Positions 35,159 through 46,080 of a stretch of DNA of 64,000 nt are shown here, piece after piece. The DNA is from Lojkania enalia. Taxonomy: Eukaryota; Ascomycota; Dothideomycetes; Pleosporales. A model generated the notes under the pieces. It was given only the letters and a program-made list of their open reading frames with translations. It had not been told where the DNA came from and did not search any database. The translations under genes and the position numbers were made by a program. Position 1 is the stretch's first letter; each line of letters begins with the position of its first letter. The stretch lies in contig ML986612.1 in the NCBI GenBank assembly GCA_010094045.1, forward strand, positions 204,440 to 268,439, written 5' to 3'.

Positions 35159-35744
35159 TTAAGATTTTGAAAATCCTGATGCACACTTCTCAGAATTGTT
35201 CATAATACCTAGGGGAACTGAAGGCAAGGCTTACCTGTTGCAGGGCCTTGGCTTGGACGAAAGTCTGTTTCTCTGATATACTTAGTAGATTGTGGAGCGG
35301 CTACGCTTAGCAGACAGAACTATTTGAGGCAATTTTACCATTTTCAAACCGGTTAATTATTACACTCTTTTGCCGTTTCCGCCCCATTACTCGCCTGTAA
35401 TTTACCCCGCAGATTAGTTCAAGCACAGTAGTCGTCTTTCAAAGCCCCTTCACAGCACTTTGTCCCCTATCCTACAGCCCTTCTCTCCGGTCGTGAGTTT
35501 CTGGTTGGTCCTTACTAAGCTTTCTACATTGCGGCTCAGTGCATCCCGACAACTTTAACACGACTCGTGCCCGGAGACATCCATTGCTATTTTACAAGGA
35601 GCTAGACTCGACAATATCAACGTCGAAGCATTAACCAGCTCGCGAATTGCTTCCAAAAGCCACCGCAGTCTCCCGTTAATAACTCCAATCGATTTGATTA
35701 GCTTCGAATATATTGTTTAAGACTGCAATTTAATAGGACATACC
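35159..35744. other. Intergenic: NOP13 3' flank and aldo-keto reductase promoter
   Basis: No gene is seen. CT-rich sequence upstream of 35745 fits a fungal promoter or 5' UTR. Confidence 0.55.
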
Positions 35745-37082
35745 ATGACAACTCCACCCTCCGATCTCCCGGAAATGGAATATCGTTTCATGGGGCGGTC
35801 TGGTTTGCAAGTTTCTGCAATCTCCTTGGGAGGCTGGTTGACGTATGGCGGGCATGTTGGCGATGGTAGGTCTTCCTCATCACCCATTTGCTTTTCTCAT
35901 TTACGTTTCTGGGTCGTAGCAGACTATCCAATGTCATTGGCGTGATTAAATGCTACTAAATGGGCCAATTCATGATGAATAGCAAAACTCACCAGGACAT
36001 AGACAAGGCTCATGCTTGCTTAAAATCCGCCTATGACGCTGGTATAAACTTCTTCGACTGTGCGGAAGGCTACGCCGAGGGCGAAAGCGAGAAGGTAGTC
36101 GGACGAGCAATAAAGAGATACGGCTGGAATAGATCCGACATTGTTATATCAACCAAGGTAATTCATACCATATTTACTTGCTATTACTCTCATCATGACT
36201 ACACATATTCCTTGATAGTTTTCATAAGGTGCACATCCGGACTTCGTAGAAATTCGAGGACACTGTCTTTGAAAGCTAATTGAATAATAGATATACTGGG
36301 GCGCGCACAACTCCTCTCTTCCTGCTCCCCGCAATAAGATTAATCACCTCGGACTCTCCCGCAAACACCTCATTGAAGGAACCAATGCCTCCCTAGAGCG
36401 CATGCAACTCGACTATGTAGATATCATCTACGCACACCGTCCAGACCGCCATACGCCTATCGAAGAAACTGTCCGCACCTTCAACTACCTCATCAACACG
36501 GGCAAAACGCTCTATTGGGGCACTTCCGAATGGCTAGCTAGCGAAATCGAAGAAGCCTGGGCCGTGGCCGACAGGCTCGGTTTAATTGGTCCGATAGTCG
36601 AGCAACCAGGCTACAACCTTTTGAAGCGCGATAAAGTTGAAGGCGAGCTCGCAAGTGCGAATCTGTACGCGCGCCGGGGCCTAGGTTTGACGATATTCTC
36701 ACCATTACAAGGCGGTATTCTTACTGGCAAGTATATTAACGAGATTCCGCCTGATTCGCGTCTCGCACAGTCCCAAGACGGTTATATCAAGTCTGTTTCC
36801 AGGTCTGTTGGGGACGAGAAGTGGGTGAAGCAGCAGGAAACTGTGAAGAGCTTGATGGGGATTGCTGAGGGATTGGGCACGGATGTTGCAACGTTGAGTA
36901 TGGCGTGGGTGCTGAAAAATAAAAATATCAGCAGCGCGATCACAGGAGCAAGTAGGCCGGAGCAGATCTGGAATACTGTTAGGGCGTTGGAGGTTGTTAA
37001 GAGGCTGGACGAGAAGGTCTTGGAAGAGATTGAGAATATAGTCGGGAATAAACCACAGCAGATATCCAAGAGGTTTGGTTAG
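35745..37082 (+). CDS. Aldo-keto reductase, voltage-gated K+ channel beta-subunit-like
   Basis: Three exons (35745-35865, 36003-36157, 36291-37082) join in phase into 355 residues. The AKR catalytic tetrad is complete: Asp59, Tyr64 (FFDCAEGY), Lys92 (ISTK) and His141 (YAHRPD). EYRFMGRSGLQVSAISLGGW at the start, FYWGTSEW-like LYWGTSEW, and the C-terminal NADPH-binding ITGASRPEQI are typical of the AKR6/Kv-beta group. In fungi these cytosolic NADPH-dependent enzymes reduce aldehydes or ketones; a channel partner is not established. The first acceptor (ATAG before ACAAGG) was chosen because it alone keeps phase and the conserved KAHACLKSAYDAG helix. Confidence 0.9.
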
Positions 37083-37635
37083 GTAGTTTATGGTGTGGTT
37101 ATTGCCATTCCAGAATAACGGTTATGTGAGCGCGTGGCTGCGATCATTTTTTCTATTCCTTGTCCACATCTCTAATCCTTTCTCATAGACGATGCTGCAA
37201 TATTGCGGTAAATACTTTTACAATCCACAGGTCAGCTCACTCCGGAGATGTAATGTTAGGCGAATGACTTCATCCAGTCACAGTCCTGTTCGGAGCTCCG
37301 TCTCATTAGGATTCGTAGATACCGTGTCATAGTCGCCTCCGTGTTGCAGCTCTGTTCATAAATATCCAGCTATGATAGAACCAGAAGTTGCAGCATCATG
37401 GCATAGATGCATGGCTAAAAGTGAAGACACTCGAACAAAAATCTATCAAGATTCTTACATTGCGAGATACTGCGACCACATCACTCCCAACCACAATGAA
37501 CCCCAGTGATAACGGCTAGCTGTGCCGCTTGACAAATTAGACTGTCTCCGGTTCAACATCGACATCTTAGCTAGTACTAGGATAGATTCCTAATCCCAGA
37601 CATATCCTTCGAGCCCCCTGAGAGATCAAAGCAGA
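37083..37635. other. Intergenic, aldo-keto reductase 3' flank
   Basis: No gene is seen between the reductase and the P450 relic. Confidence 0.55.
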
Positions 37636-39220
37636 ATGGTGTCCATAACCCAGCTTTTGCTATCCATTCTGACAGTGTCATGCATCTTAATGAACAAATT
37701 CATTCGGCATCTGCGTATCTATAGCAAGCTGGTCCGTCATCCAGTCACTCTCGAAATGTCACTTCTAATAAAATTGAAAACTCAGGGCCGCCTCATGGTT
37801 TTCTGCGGGGACACCTCAAGATTTACAGTGACATTCTTGCTCCATTCCTTCTTCAAGGGTGGGAATATATAATTTCTCACCGGAATTTGCGTCTGACGCA
37901 ATAGTAGCCATTTCCAGGCTGCTATCACAACTGTAGCGTACAAATACCGTTTTCCGGGTCTCTTTTACGTGATCTCGATACCTCTTAGTCCCCAACAACT
38001 AATCATCAATGATTCGAAATTAACGCCATAGTACATGACGCCCCGGAATCCGTCCAAGCGCAAGCTACAGGCGTACCTCCTAGACGCAATTCTGGGCGAG
38101 GGGAGCATTATCATCTCGAGCGGCACAAGCTGGAAGCGTGTACATAATATTTTAGCACCTACCTTCTCAGCTTCACATGCGTCTAGTATAATGAGGCTGA
38201 TTTCCTAAGTTGTCGAGATGTTTCATAATATTTTGAAGGAGCTTAGGGATTCGGCTGAGTACTTTTGATTGGAAGACAGAATCAACACATTAGCATTCGA
38301 TATTATCTTCAAAGCAATCTTCGGGAGTCCGCCAAATGCGCGAACGAAGGAAACGCTAATCTACGAGATCTAAACGCGATTATCAGCGCTGATATGAAGA
38401 CACGGCAGTTGGAACCCTATAAAAAGTCAGAGTTGGCTCCGGAGAAATTAATAGCTACGAAAAGCTTGGACTAGAGCATCGCCGCAAAGATACGGACCCG
38501 TCTCAATGAAATCCATCAGAGCAAAGTTTATATCAGCAACAAGCGAGGTCTCGGAATCTTAGACTTGATTCTGAGAGAGGATCTAGGAAGCTGAAACCAC
38601 GTCTAGGTCCGTCTAACTTGACTCAGATTTTCTCGAAATGGCAGTGGCAAATATCCAAGCATTCATGCTTGCTGGAGCAGGAAGAACAACAGACGCGTTG
38701 TTCTTTCTATTCATGCACCTGTCCATCCATCCGGATGTTGTCGAGAAACTACGTCGAGAGCACCGCTGCGTCTACTCGTCGGACGTCGATGAAACCTATT
38801 TGATCCTGCAAAGTCATCAACAGAAACTGAGGGAGCTGGACTATACAACAAATGTGATTAAGGGAACACTTGGTATACTTCCGATTAGAAATATAGGTCG
38901 TGAACCTGATGTCCCTGGCTCGATCACCTACTGCGGAAAGATATATCTTGCCAATGAACACATGATAATTTGGCCCGTTCAACACACATGGCGCATAGAT
39001 GCTTTTGACTATGATAGATTCTTTAGGATGGATAAAGCCTCAAACATCGCGTAGCATTTATTCGAGCGTGGGGCTCGGGCATGCCTGGGTCAGTCTCTCG
39101 CTATGGAGGAAATTCAATGGTGCTGTTGATTATTTAGTACTTTGACTTCCAATGCCATCCACTGAAGCCAAACGAGTCACTACAGTTTCCGAGCGGGAAG
39201 CTTTCCGTAACCTGCTTGAG
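37636..39220 (+). pseudogene. Decayed cytochrome P450
   Basis: P450 landmarks occur in the correct order but in changing frames with in-frame stops. They are: an N-terminal anchor (MVSITQLLLSILTVSC, 37636), the proline hinge GPPHGFLRGHLKI (about 37790-37830, other frame), the C-helix region WKRVHNILAPTFS (about 38130), INTLAFDIIFKAIFG (about 38290), the I-helix AFMLAGAGRTTDALF (about 38655), and the heme loop FERGARACLG (39061-39090, with its Cys). The K-helix reads VIKGTLGILP, where the family has the invariant ExxR, so both the Glu and Arg are lost. Stops lie at about 38206, 38265 and 39055. This is a dead monooxygenase of unknown substrate. Confidence 0.88.
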
Positions 39221-39478
39221 GATAGATTATTGCCTCACAATAGGTCAGTCTTTCCTCTTCTCCGTCTGTCCTCTTCTAGGACCTCATTCATTTCTGAATA
39301 AACATAGTACCCTAGGCTAAGGCACTAGTTGAAATGCGAGTTAGAATGCTATTGGATTTGCCGGGTTTCCTGAAGCTGCAGGTGCTGGTCTATTTTCTAT
39401 TTCTCAGATTGAAGCTGCTTGTTCTATAAGGCAAAAGAGGCGAAGCACTCAAGCCACTATCTACTAGAAAGGTATTAG

Positions 39479-40312
39479 TTAACGGAGTCTTCTTCGATAA
39501 TGATTTGTGCTTTGTACGTTTCTCTTCCTCTGCCCAGGTTGCTTGTAACTCGTCGCTCCACTCCAAACTAGAGGTCCCGGAATCTCATAGCCATCAATCT
39601 TTCCATGAATATCAACTAAGATGCCTTTATCCTTCTCTCCATACAGCTCACTTCCCACTACGCCTCTCTCGGTTTTCTTTTCTCCCCCTTCATTCTGCAC
39701 CCTTAGATTTACGCACTGTGGATACGCCTGCGCCCCATCTAATTCATTTGCAACGTGCAACGCAATAATCTCATGCCTCAGCACATAATCACCTTGCGCT
39801 AGACCCTCAGGAATTTTCACATTCCAAGCAAAGTTCTGCGCAATGAGGATGTCGGACGCCCATGTACCACCTAGCGACTCAATTCCGGAACTATTTAGCC
39901 ACCCCAGTTGATCGATCTTGACCCAGTGCAGTTTGTCTTTGTCCACGTTTGCGCATGAGGCATTACATGCCGCGAGGTAGGTCAACACCGGCCCTTTGTG
40001 TGATACTGGCCACTCATTCCATTGGAATCTTAGGATATCTCCTGTAGATGCGTTGACGTGAAGAGCGCCGGGAGTGGCGTTGAAATGACATGTTATATCT
40101 GAACTATTGAAGGAAGAGGGCGGCACGAATATGTTGCCGAGATTCGAGGCTGACCAGGCTGCGAGCGGTGGGAGATTGATGGATTCGAGGGCAGTTTCGG
40201 GATCCCAGCCTTCGTAGACCGCGCCGCTAGAAGTGGATATGTTCGTTATGCGGCCATGTGCAGATATTAGAGACGGGAGGAAGGTGAGAACAGAGAGCTT
40301 TGAGAGCCGCAT
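39479..40312 (-). CDS. AA9 lytic polysaccharide monooxygenase, secreted
   Basis: An intronless frame of 277 residues. A signal peptide (1-18, ending SLISA) is followed directly by His19, the N-terminal histidine of the copper histidine brace. His105 (WPVSHKGPVLTYLA) is the second brace ligand, and the second-sphere set LRHEIIALH and QAYPQCVNL (His180, Tyr197, Gln199) is conserved. AA9 enzymes oxidatively cleave cellulose or other beta-glucans outside the cell. There is no CBM1; the tail is Lys/Arg/Gln-rich and probably disordered. Several N-glycosylation sequons are present. The neighbouring P450 relic is unrelated. High confidence in family; substrate not predictable. Confidence 0.93.
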   Translation of the reverse strand: MRLSKLSVLTFLPSLISAHGRITNISTSSGAVYEGWDPETALESINLPPLAAWSASNLGNIFVPPSSFNSSDITCHFNATPGALHVNASTGDILRFQWNEWPVSHKGPVLTYLAACNASCANVDKDKLHWVKIDQLGWLNSSGIESLGGTWASDILIAQNFAWNVKIPEGLAQGDYVLRHEIIALHVANELDGAQAYPQCVNLRVQNEGGEKKTERGVVGSELYGEKDKGILVDIHGKIDGYEIPGPLVWSGATSYKQPGQRKRNVQSTNHYRRRLR

Positions 40313-41590
40313 TTTGGATTTGGTGCACTGCCAGGTTTTGAATGCGACTACTTGTCTAGGAAATGGTGGGTATATAAGGGCATAGAAATATGTACAAAGA
40401 CAAAGGATGAGGAAATGCTGAATGGCCGTTGAAGCTAGTTAAAGTCTGCGAAAATGTGCCCGACGAGAAGCTGACAAGGAAGTCATGCAATGCACATATA
40501 CGTACCACGATACTCTTCATATTTCCGAACCCATTTCTTTTATTGCCCAAGAGTGTGGCACAAAGCTATGGCTGCGTCATTTATATTGTCGGTGCAATGA
40601 CGGTATCCGTGCAATTACCCCAGATTCATGGCGCGTGCTTCATCTCGAAGCGATCTTGTGATTGGTTCGCGAATGAGCCGCATATAGTATGCTACGGCTG
40701 CTCGGGCGTGCAAATGGATGGTGGAGGTGTTGAACATCAGAGAAGACACTTCAGAAACTTACTATGACAATGGATGAGGTCTCGGTGCACTAGAACTTGG
40801 TAGACGGTTGTAGTCGGTGGGCAGGGCGAGGCCATCATGTACCCGGGCTGAGCACTATAATGAACGAAGATCTCAATAAATATGAGGGTTTGGAAAGCCG
40901 ATCATTGCCAGTATGTCGGCCCAAAAAGAGATGCTCCGACAGGCTTGTACCGGGAATTGTTTGATGGTCACGGCTCTGATGATTTCTGATGCCGAGCATT
41001 GCTGGTGAAAGTTTCTACATAGTAATGCAAAATCATCCATATCTCATTGGGCTAAATTAAAGCGAAACATATGACTGGTTCTTCGAAAGACAGCTGAGAG
41101 AATCCCAAAAAAAGGGTTACGACATTTCTCTGGCAGGCCTATGACGCTGATTGGCTCGCTTAATTTCCATAGAGAATGCTAGCGGTGGCTGTTGTTGAGC
41201 CAAAGAGAAAGTTGAATACAATGGAGGACGAGCGAGTGCTAGAGAGAATGCAGCCATAGTGTGTAGGCACATTAATGCGGAGTGTCGAACCAGACTGGTC
41301 TTCTGGGCATGCGCACGTGGCACTTGCGCGCTTTAGCTCCTTGAGCTGTCGACGTCAACCGTTCAAGAGACGCGGATGCCTCGTGAACAGAGCAACCACG
41401 GCTGCCTGAGCGCATAACACACTCACCTGATAGACTTATAACCCGTATCACTCATAGCTTTAGATAATCATCTGCCTGTTGCTTTACATTGGGAAGAACG
41501 GCACGCGACCACAGCCTACCTAGGTCCGATATAGCCTTGGCCGCTCTCCTCATCCATCCTTACACCATCGTATTGGATATTGCGCCTACG
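40313..41590. other. Divergent intergenic region between LPMO and VAM7
   Basis: About 1.3 kb with no gene. Short frames have no domains. It should hold both promoters. Confidence 0.55.
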
Positions 41591-42784
41591 ATGCCACCCC
41601 TTAAAATCACCATACCCGCAACCCACACAGACACACCCGAACAAGGAAAGCCTTTTACGGAGTACGAGATCCGCATAGTACACCCCTTCCCCCGCACAAC
41701 GACCACGATCCGAAAACGCTACTCCGACTTCGACGCCCTCGACTCGGCGCTCCGTTCCTACGTAGGCGAGCCACCACCGTCCCCGCTTCCCGCAAAATCA
41801 TGGTTTGGCGGAGGACTAGGCAAGCTCGGCATTGGTAGCACTGTCGGGTCGCCAGAGCTCATAAGTAAACGGAGGGAAGGGCTTGAGCAGTATCTACAAG
41901 CGATAGAAACCAGCGAAGACGGGCGATGGCGCGTATGCCCCGCATACCGCTCCTTCCTCAACCTCGATTCACAAGACGATAAGCGCAGCTACGGCGATTT
42001 GCCGGGGGCGCAGTTTGGAAAGGACAGAGTAAGAGACCCGGTGGACTGGTTGGAGAAGATGAACGAGGCGCGGGGAAATATCCAAGAAGCCCGGCTGTGG
42101 TTGACGAGGCGAGAGCAGGCAATGACGGCTACTGCGCAACATGAAGCAGGAGCAAACGCAAAAGGAGGTCTTGTGAGGGCGGGAACTCTACTAAGTGCTT
42201 TGGAGGAGGCGCTGAATAGGTTCGAGGGGAAAGGGGAGGATGGTGGGCAGATTGGGGCAGGGGAGATAAGAAGGAGAAGGGACAATGTTAGTACTGCAAG
42301 GAAGGAGAGGGACGGGCTGGAGTCAGTTTTGAATACTATGGCTGTGAGGGCGGCAGTTTCGGGTTCCGGCTCATCAACCCCTTCGTCCTCGTCGGCTGCT
42401 GCCACGAATGAGCAAAAATCTGGCTTATTCCGCGGTGCAAACCAGGCCACTGGCCGCCGAGTCCTCGGCCCTGCAAAAGAAACAGAGCGCACCCGAGAGC
42501 TCGACAATGAGGGCGTACTGCAACTCCAAAAGCAGATTATGGCCGAGCAGGACCAAGACGTCTTGGATCTGACAGCTGTGGTCCGGCGGATGAAGAATAT
42601 GGGCTACCAGATTAATGAGGAAGTTGTGCGGCAAAATGCTGAACTTGGCCTCCTGGAAGAAGATGCTGATAGGTACGTTTCGGAATATGTCTGCGTGCTG
42701 TATGATTTGAATTGGTTGGCTGAACACGAGGACAGGCTTGACAAAAAGATTGGTATTGCAAAGAAGAGGGCGGATCGATTATAA
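41591..42784 (+). CDS. VAM7: Vam7-like PX-domain Qc-SNARE
   Basis: Exon 1 (41591-42672) and exon 2 (42736-42784) join in phase across a 63-nt intron (GTACGT donor, CTGAAC branch) into 376 residues. The start is MPPLKITIP; the upstream in-frame Met at 41489 adds sequence unlike the family. The PX domain (about 1-135) includes IRKRYSDFDALDSAL, the phosphoinositide-binding stretch. A disordered middle leads to a Qc-type SNARE helix (about 305-372: LQKQIMAEQDQDVLDL, INEEVVRQNAELGLLEEDAD) with no membrane anchor. Yeast Vam7 binds PI3P on the vacuole and forms the homotypic vacuole-fusion SNARE complex; the same role is inferred. Confidence 0.9.
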   Translation: MPPLKITIPATHTDTPEQGKPFTEYEIRIVHPFPRTTTTIRKRYSDFDALDSALRSYVGEPPPSPLPAKSWFGGGLGKLGIGSTVGSPELISKRREGLEQYLQAIETSEDGRWRVCPAYRSFLNLDSQDDKRSYGDLPGAQFGKDRVRDPVDWLEKMNEARGNIQEARLWLTRREQAMTATAQHEAGANAKGGLVRAGTLLSALEEALNRFEGKGEDGGQIGAGEIRRRRDNVSTARKERDGLESVLNTMAVRAAVSGSGSSTPSSSSAAATNEQKSGLFRGANQATGRRVLGPAKETERTRELDNEGVLQLQKQIMAEQDQDVLDLTAVVRRMKNMGYQINEEVVRQNAELGLLEEDADRYVSEYVCVLYDLNWLAEHEDRLDKKIGIAKKRADRL

Positions 42785-43650
42785 TCAGCTTTTGACCAGA
42801 CCCTAAGACTTCCGTCCCGTCTTCATGGATGCTGGTTAGAATAAGTCATCGTTGTGAGCTGTTGGTGCTTTCATTGCTCGAAAAGCTTCTTAGTTATTCT
42901 ACTTGAATACTCTGAATGTTTGGTAAGGTGCATAGATTGGATGACACTTTGATACCCCGGTGTAAAACAACAACATTTAGACTAACGTCCCTCACTACGT
43001 AGCGAGACGCACAGTGTAGCAGGACAAACGAGAGGTACTTTGACTTTCAGTAGCCGGAAAGCTCATGCGCACAATGAATATTGCCATGATTCTATAAAAA
43101 TAATCAGCTGCGGCTAATACTAAATGTCTATATTCTACGTTGCCGAAAAATTATATTCACATCGTTACTTCCGCGCCTAATTTGTACATCGCCTTACATT
43201 ACGGCAAAACATGCTTCTCTACCCACAGCGCTAACCTCGAGCCTTTTTCGCTCTAAATTTTCGTAGAATAGCTATATCCGACCCTTAGAATCTTCCTCTA
43301 ATACTTGGAAGTTATTAGCAGCCTTACGCGTGCTGTCGCAGGCAAATTCATGGTGGGCTGCTATATCAATTGGTACTTCCAGCGGAAGCGAACCACCGAT
43401 CCTAGCTAATGCGAGATGGTAATTTACTATTAATCTAGGGCTGTGCGTAACGCACAAGCGCTCCGGAAAATAAGTACATCCAGCTTAGGATTGGGAGCAG
43501 GATAAAGATGAAGTTTAGTTAGCTAACACCTGTTAACAAGCTTTAACACTACTATTATATAGCTTGGCATCCGCCTACTCAACCTTAGCCCTAGCCATGC
43601 CTCTCGTTAATTAATTCTCCTATAGAATTCGCCACCCTACGAGGGTGTGG
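42785..43650. other. VAM7 3' flank and decayed repeat sequence
   Basis: After about 200 bp of ordinary flank the sequence becomes repeat-derived (see the dispersed repeat at 42981-43490). Short tracts just before the mariner element show no gene. Confidence 0.55.
42981..43490 (-). repeat. Dispersed repeat, copy A (inverted relative to copy B at 51640-52190)
   Basis: Read on the minus strand it aligns with 51640-52190 on the plus strand over about 500 bases with many substitutions. Shared blocks include GTGCGCATGAGCTTTCCGG, GTGGTTCGC...ACTGGAAGTACC-like sequence, and AAATTTAGAGCGA. One minus frame stays open for about 60 codons but shows no family I recognise. It is probably an old transposon; its type is not determined. 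Confidence 0.7.
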
Positions 43651-44446
43651 TACAAGGGGGGAGCATGAATGGGCTGTTCCGCCTGTTTTCCCGAGGTATT
43701 GTCAGATGACCAATCATGAATTTTCTATACAAATTACCTTATAAAATTACACCAATCACCATTTCGTATAACCACCGCCTGCCATAATAACAGCCTAGCA
43801 ACGCTCTTTCATATTCTTAATGTACTTTGAGTAGTCGTCAAAGCTAATCTTCTCCCATTCTTCTATTAGATATTGACGGAGCTCTGCGTTGGTATGTAGA
43901 AATCGCTTCTAAACGCGATATTTTAGCAATCGCCACACATTTTCAATAGGATTAAGGTCTGGTGAGTTAGCTGGCCACCATATCTTCTGGATTCCTAGCT
44001 CATACTCAGCAGTTACTGTAGCTTTTGAAGTATGAACAGAGCTGTTGTCCTCTATTACTATAAGCTGCTTATTCTCGTACGTCTTATAAGCGTTCTAGAC
44101 TACTACTATAACAGGTAGCATATACACGATATACACCTCAGAGTTTAGCTTGCCTTTATTCCAGTCTTTCTTAATAAATAGCAGCGGTCCCTTAATATTA
44201 AGAGAAATAATTGCCCAGACTATCCAGGATAAAAAGTCTTTAAATTTTAGTACGCAGCAGTCTAGGAGGTATTTCTCTTCTACTCGCCTTGTTACGTAGA
44301 TCTCTCCAGAGTTTATGCAGGCAGACATCTCATCAGACCAGCCTATAGAGGCCCATTGCTCGTTAGTCCAAAATACATGGTCCCACGCCCACATTAGTCT
44401 ATTATGCATATGGACTAGTATAAGAAAAGGCTTCTCTGTCGCTTTA

Positions 44447-44657
44447 TGTCACGGTATCCTCGCGTTCCCCCTGACACCTGGACGTGGCGCGCTCGCTTCC
44501 GCGTACGTGCCTTCTTCTTCCCCCTTATCTTCCTGCTTGGCTCGCGTATAGCTTGCTCCTTAGCTATCCTCTTGTACGACACCTGAGATCTGTACGTAGC
44601 ATATAATATCAAGCGTTAGATGAGCTTTGTCATCCTTGCTCGTAGCCTCTTGTGACA
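44447..44657. mobile_element. Solo LTR (211 bp) inside the mariner element
   Basis: The insert begins TGTCACGG and ends GTGACA, the TG...CA form of an LTR. It is flanked by identical 5-bp duplications CTTTA at 44442-44446 and 44658-44662. It interrupts the transposase between YYRRKVSQEAT and the TEKPFL region. A small inverted-repeat element is an alternative, but 5-bp duplication with TG/CA ends favours an LTR. Confidence 0.75.
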
Positions 44658-44857
44658 CTTTACGTCTATAGTATAGCTCTTTTTTAAACACTTTAATCAA
44701 TATACGACGGCAGACGTTAATCCTTAGCTCTTAAGCAATCTCCTCGCGGGTCTTCCGCCTCTGCTCTGCGTTCTCTATAGCGTGACGTATAAGCAGAAGT
44801 CGAAGAGGTGTAGAGATTAATGGACGACGACCGTAAGGCTTTATTAGGGTCTCTGGT

Positions 44858-45160
44858 TGTCACGGTAACACCGCGACACCTCTGCACCTACACTACTCTT
44901 ACTACAATACCCGAACCAGCTGCCAGCGACAGCTGTCAGCTGCTAGCTAGAATATGACCGACTTGTCATGACTATGATGGAGGAAGGTTTCGCCGACCCG
45001 GCTAGCCCGTGCAGCAGCACAGACCTAGCCCCTATAAAAACCTGCACAATGTAGATACCTCTGTTCTTTACGCAACGTCTTGATATTCACACGCAGTACG
45101 TAGCAATAGAGTTGACTGCCTGAAGTGCGATTAACCAACTGCGCGTGAGCGTCCGTGACA
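44858..45160. mobile_element. Second solo LTR (303 bp) inside the mariner element
   Basis: It begins TGTCACGG, ends CCGTGACA, and is flanked by CTGGT on both sides (44853-44857, 45161-45165). It contains a TATA-like CTATAAAA near 45031, as expected for an LTR promoter. It splits the transposase just after the helix-turn-helix region. The ends resemble those of the 211-bp insert but the bodies differ. Confidence 0.8.
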
Positions 45161-45438
45161 CTGGTATATTAAGATAATGAGAAACTGTAGAAGCAGGTAT
45201 TTTAAGCTTCTGAGAGATCTCTTTCTACATAAACCCTGCCTCTTTAAGTGTCCATATACGAACACGTTCCTTATATGTAAGTCGACGGTTTGGTGTTTTC
45301 ATGATTATAGTTGAAAGAATTTAGTACCTCTAGCTGTTAAGAATTTGCTTATAAATGTAAGTATCATATTCTGGCTGTTTCCATGCACGGACCACATCAC
45401 CAAACCGCGGAACAGCCCGTTCATGTTACCCCCTTGTA

Positions 45439-45500
45439 GAAGCGGGTCGGCTATCCTCCCGCTAGCGGTGGCAACTCAAAGTACAACTTACGTACACCAT
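45439..45500. repeat. Left inverted repeat of the NLR block
   Basis: The block around GCTAGCGGTGGCAACTCAAA is the reverse complement of 50958-51025, with 23 identical bases (TAGCGGTGG...AAGTACA) and further partial match (GTCGGC, ATCC). It starts directly at the mariner end. It may be a terminal inverted repeat or the edge of an inverted duplication. Confidence 0.75.
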
Positions 45501-45754
45501 ACGATAGGCTAACTAATACAGCACCTTACTAGCATGCGACACCCCTATACTATATTATTATAAGAGTCGCTCGCGGTATAGTAGTCGGAGGCTATAGATA
45601 TTTGTAAGTAGATATTTCTCAATTAAGGACGCGCGATGTCGTATGGATTATGGTAAAACAGCAAGCTAAAAAATAATACCTAATAACTATAGTATAGGTA
45701 CAGCAGTTCGCTTACTAATTACGTAAGATACGGTCCCTGTAGATACAATTTTCT

Positions 45755-46080
45755 AATTAAGATAAGCCCACACAACTCCATACGCAAAAGTACGACAATG
45801 GGTGATAAATGACCGAGGAGTTGTCCCCGTCCTACAGCAGTCCTGTATCAAAGAAATCGCCTTATTTACTTCGCCCAAGCCCTTGAATGTGCATGCGAGG
45901 TTTTTCATGCCGGTCAGTGTGTCGGGATGTTTACGTCTAGGCTTCGACTTGCGAGCCTCTATCACTTGCACAAATAGTCCTTCAGCATCCTTTTTTTCCA
46001 CCGCTCTTGGCTCCTGTACGTCGGATCCAGTTTGGCCATACAGGCAAGCGCGCTCAGCTGGTTCAGCCCCCCAGCGCTCT
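45755..46080 (-). pseudogene. Inverted fragment of an NLR TPR tail
   Basis: The minus strand encodes MAKLDPTYRSQERWKK, then, after a frameshift at an A7 run near 45990, AEGLFVQVIEARKSKPR, HPDTLTGMKNLACTFKGLG and AISLIQDCC. This closely matches the last two TPR units and C-terminal helix of the NLR gene on the plus strand (50430-50760). It is a remnant of a paralogous receptor lying head-to-head with the other gene; no NB-ARC part is seen between them. Confidence 0.82.

Larger units (their letters stand above)
43795..45302 (-). pseudogene. Tc1/mariner transposase relic
   Basis: The minus strand from ATG 45302 reads MKTPNRRLTYKERVRIWTLK, a helix-turn-helix start, then a stop in GFM*KEISQKLKIPASTVS. 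After the LTR insertions, the catalytic part follows: WTNEQWASIGWSDEMS with the first Asp, VIEDNSSVHTSKA with the second, and PANSPDLNPIENVW with the third. The end is at about 43795. In-frame stops and two insertions make it inactive. Confidence 0.88.
43651..45438 (-). mobile_element. Decayed Tc1/mariner element with terminal inverted repeats
   Basis: The ends are inverted repeats of about 28 bp sharing CAAGGGGG, CATGAA and GGGCTGTTCCGC, flanked by TA on both sides (43651-43652 and 45437-45438), the target duplication of Tc1/mariner elements. The internal minus-strand transposase is broken. Two solo LTRs (44447-44657 and 44858-45160) sit inside. Without them and their duplications the element would be about 1.26 kb, a normal size for this superfamily. 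Confidence 0.9.

Noticed and set aside
37636..40312. Secondary-metabolite or wood-decay cluster around P450 and LPMO
   Set aside because: The P450 is dead and the neighbours are a reductase, an LPMO and a SNARE; no backbone synthase is present.
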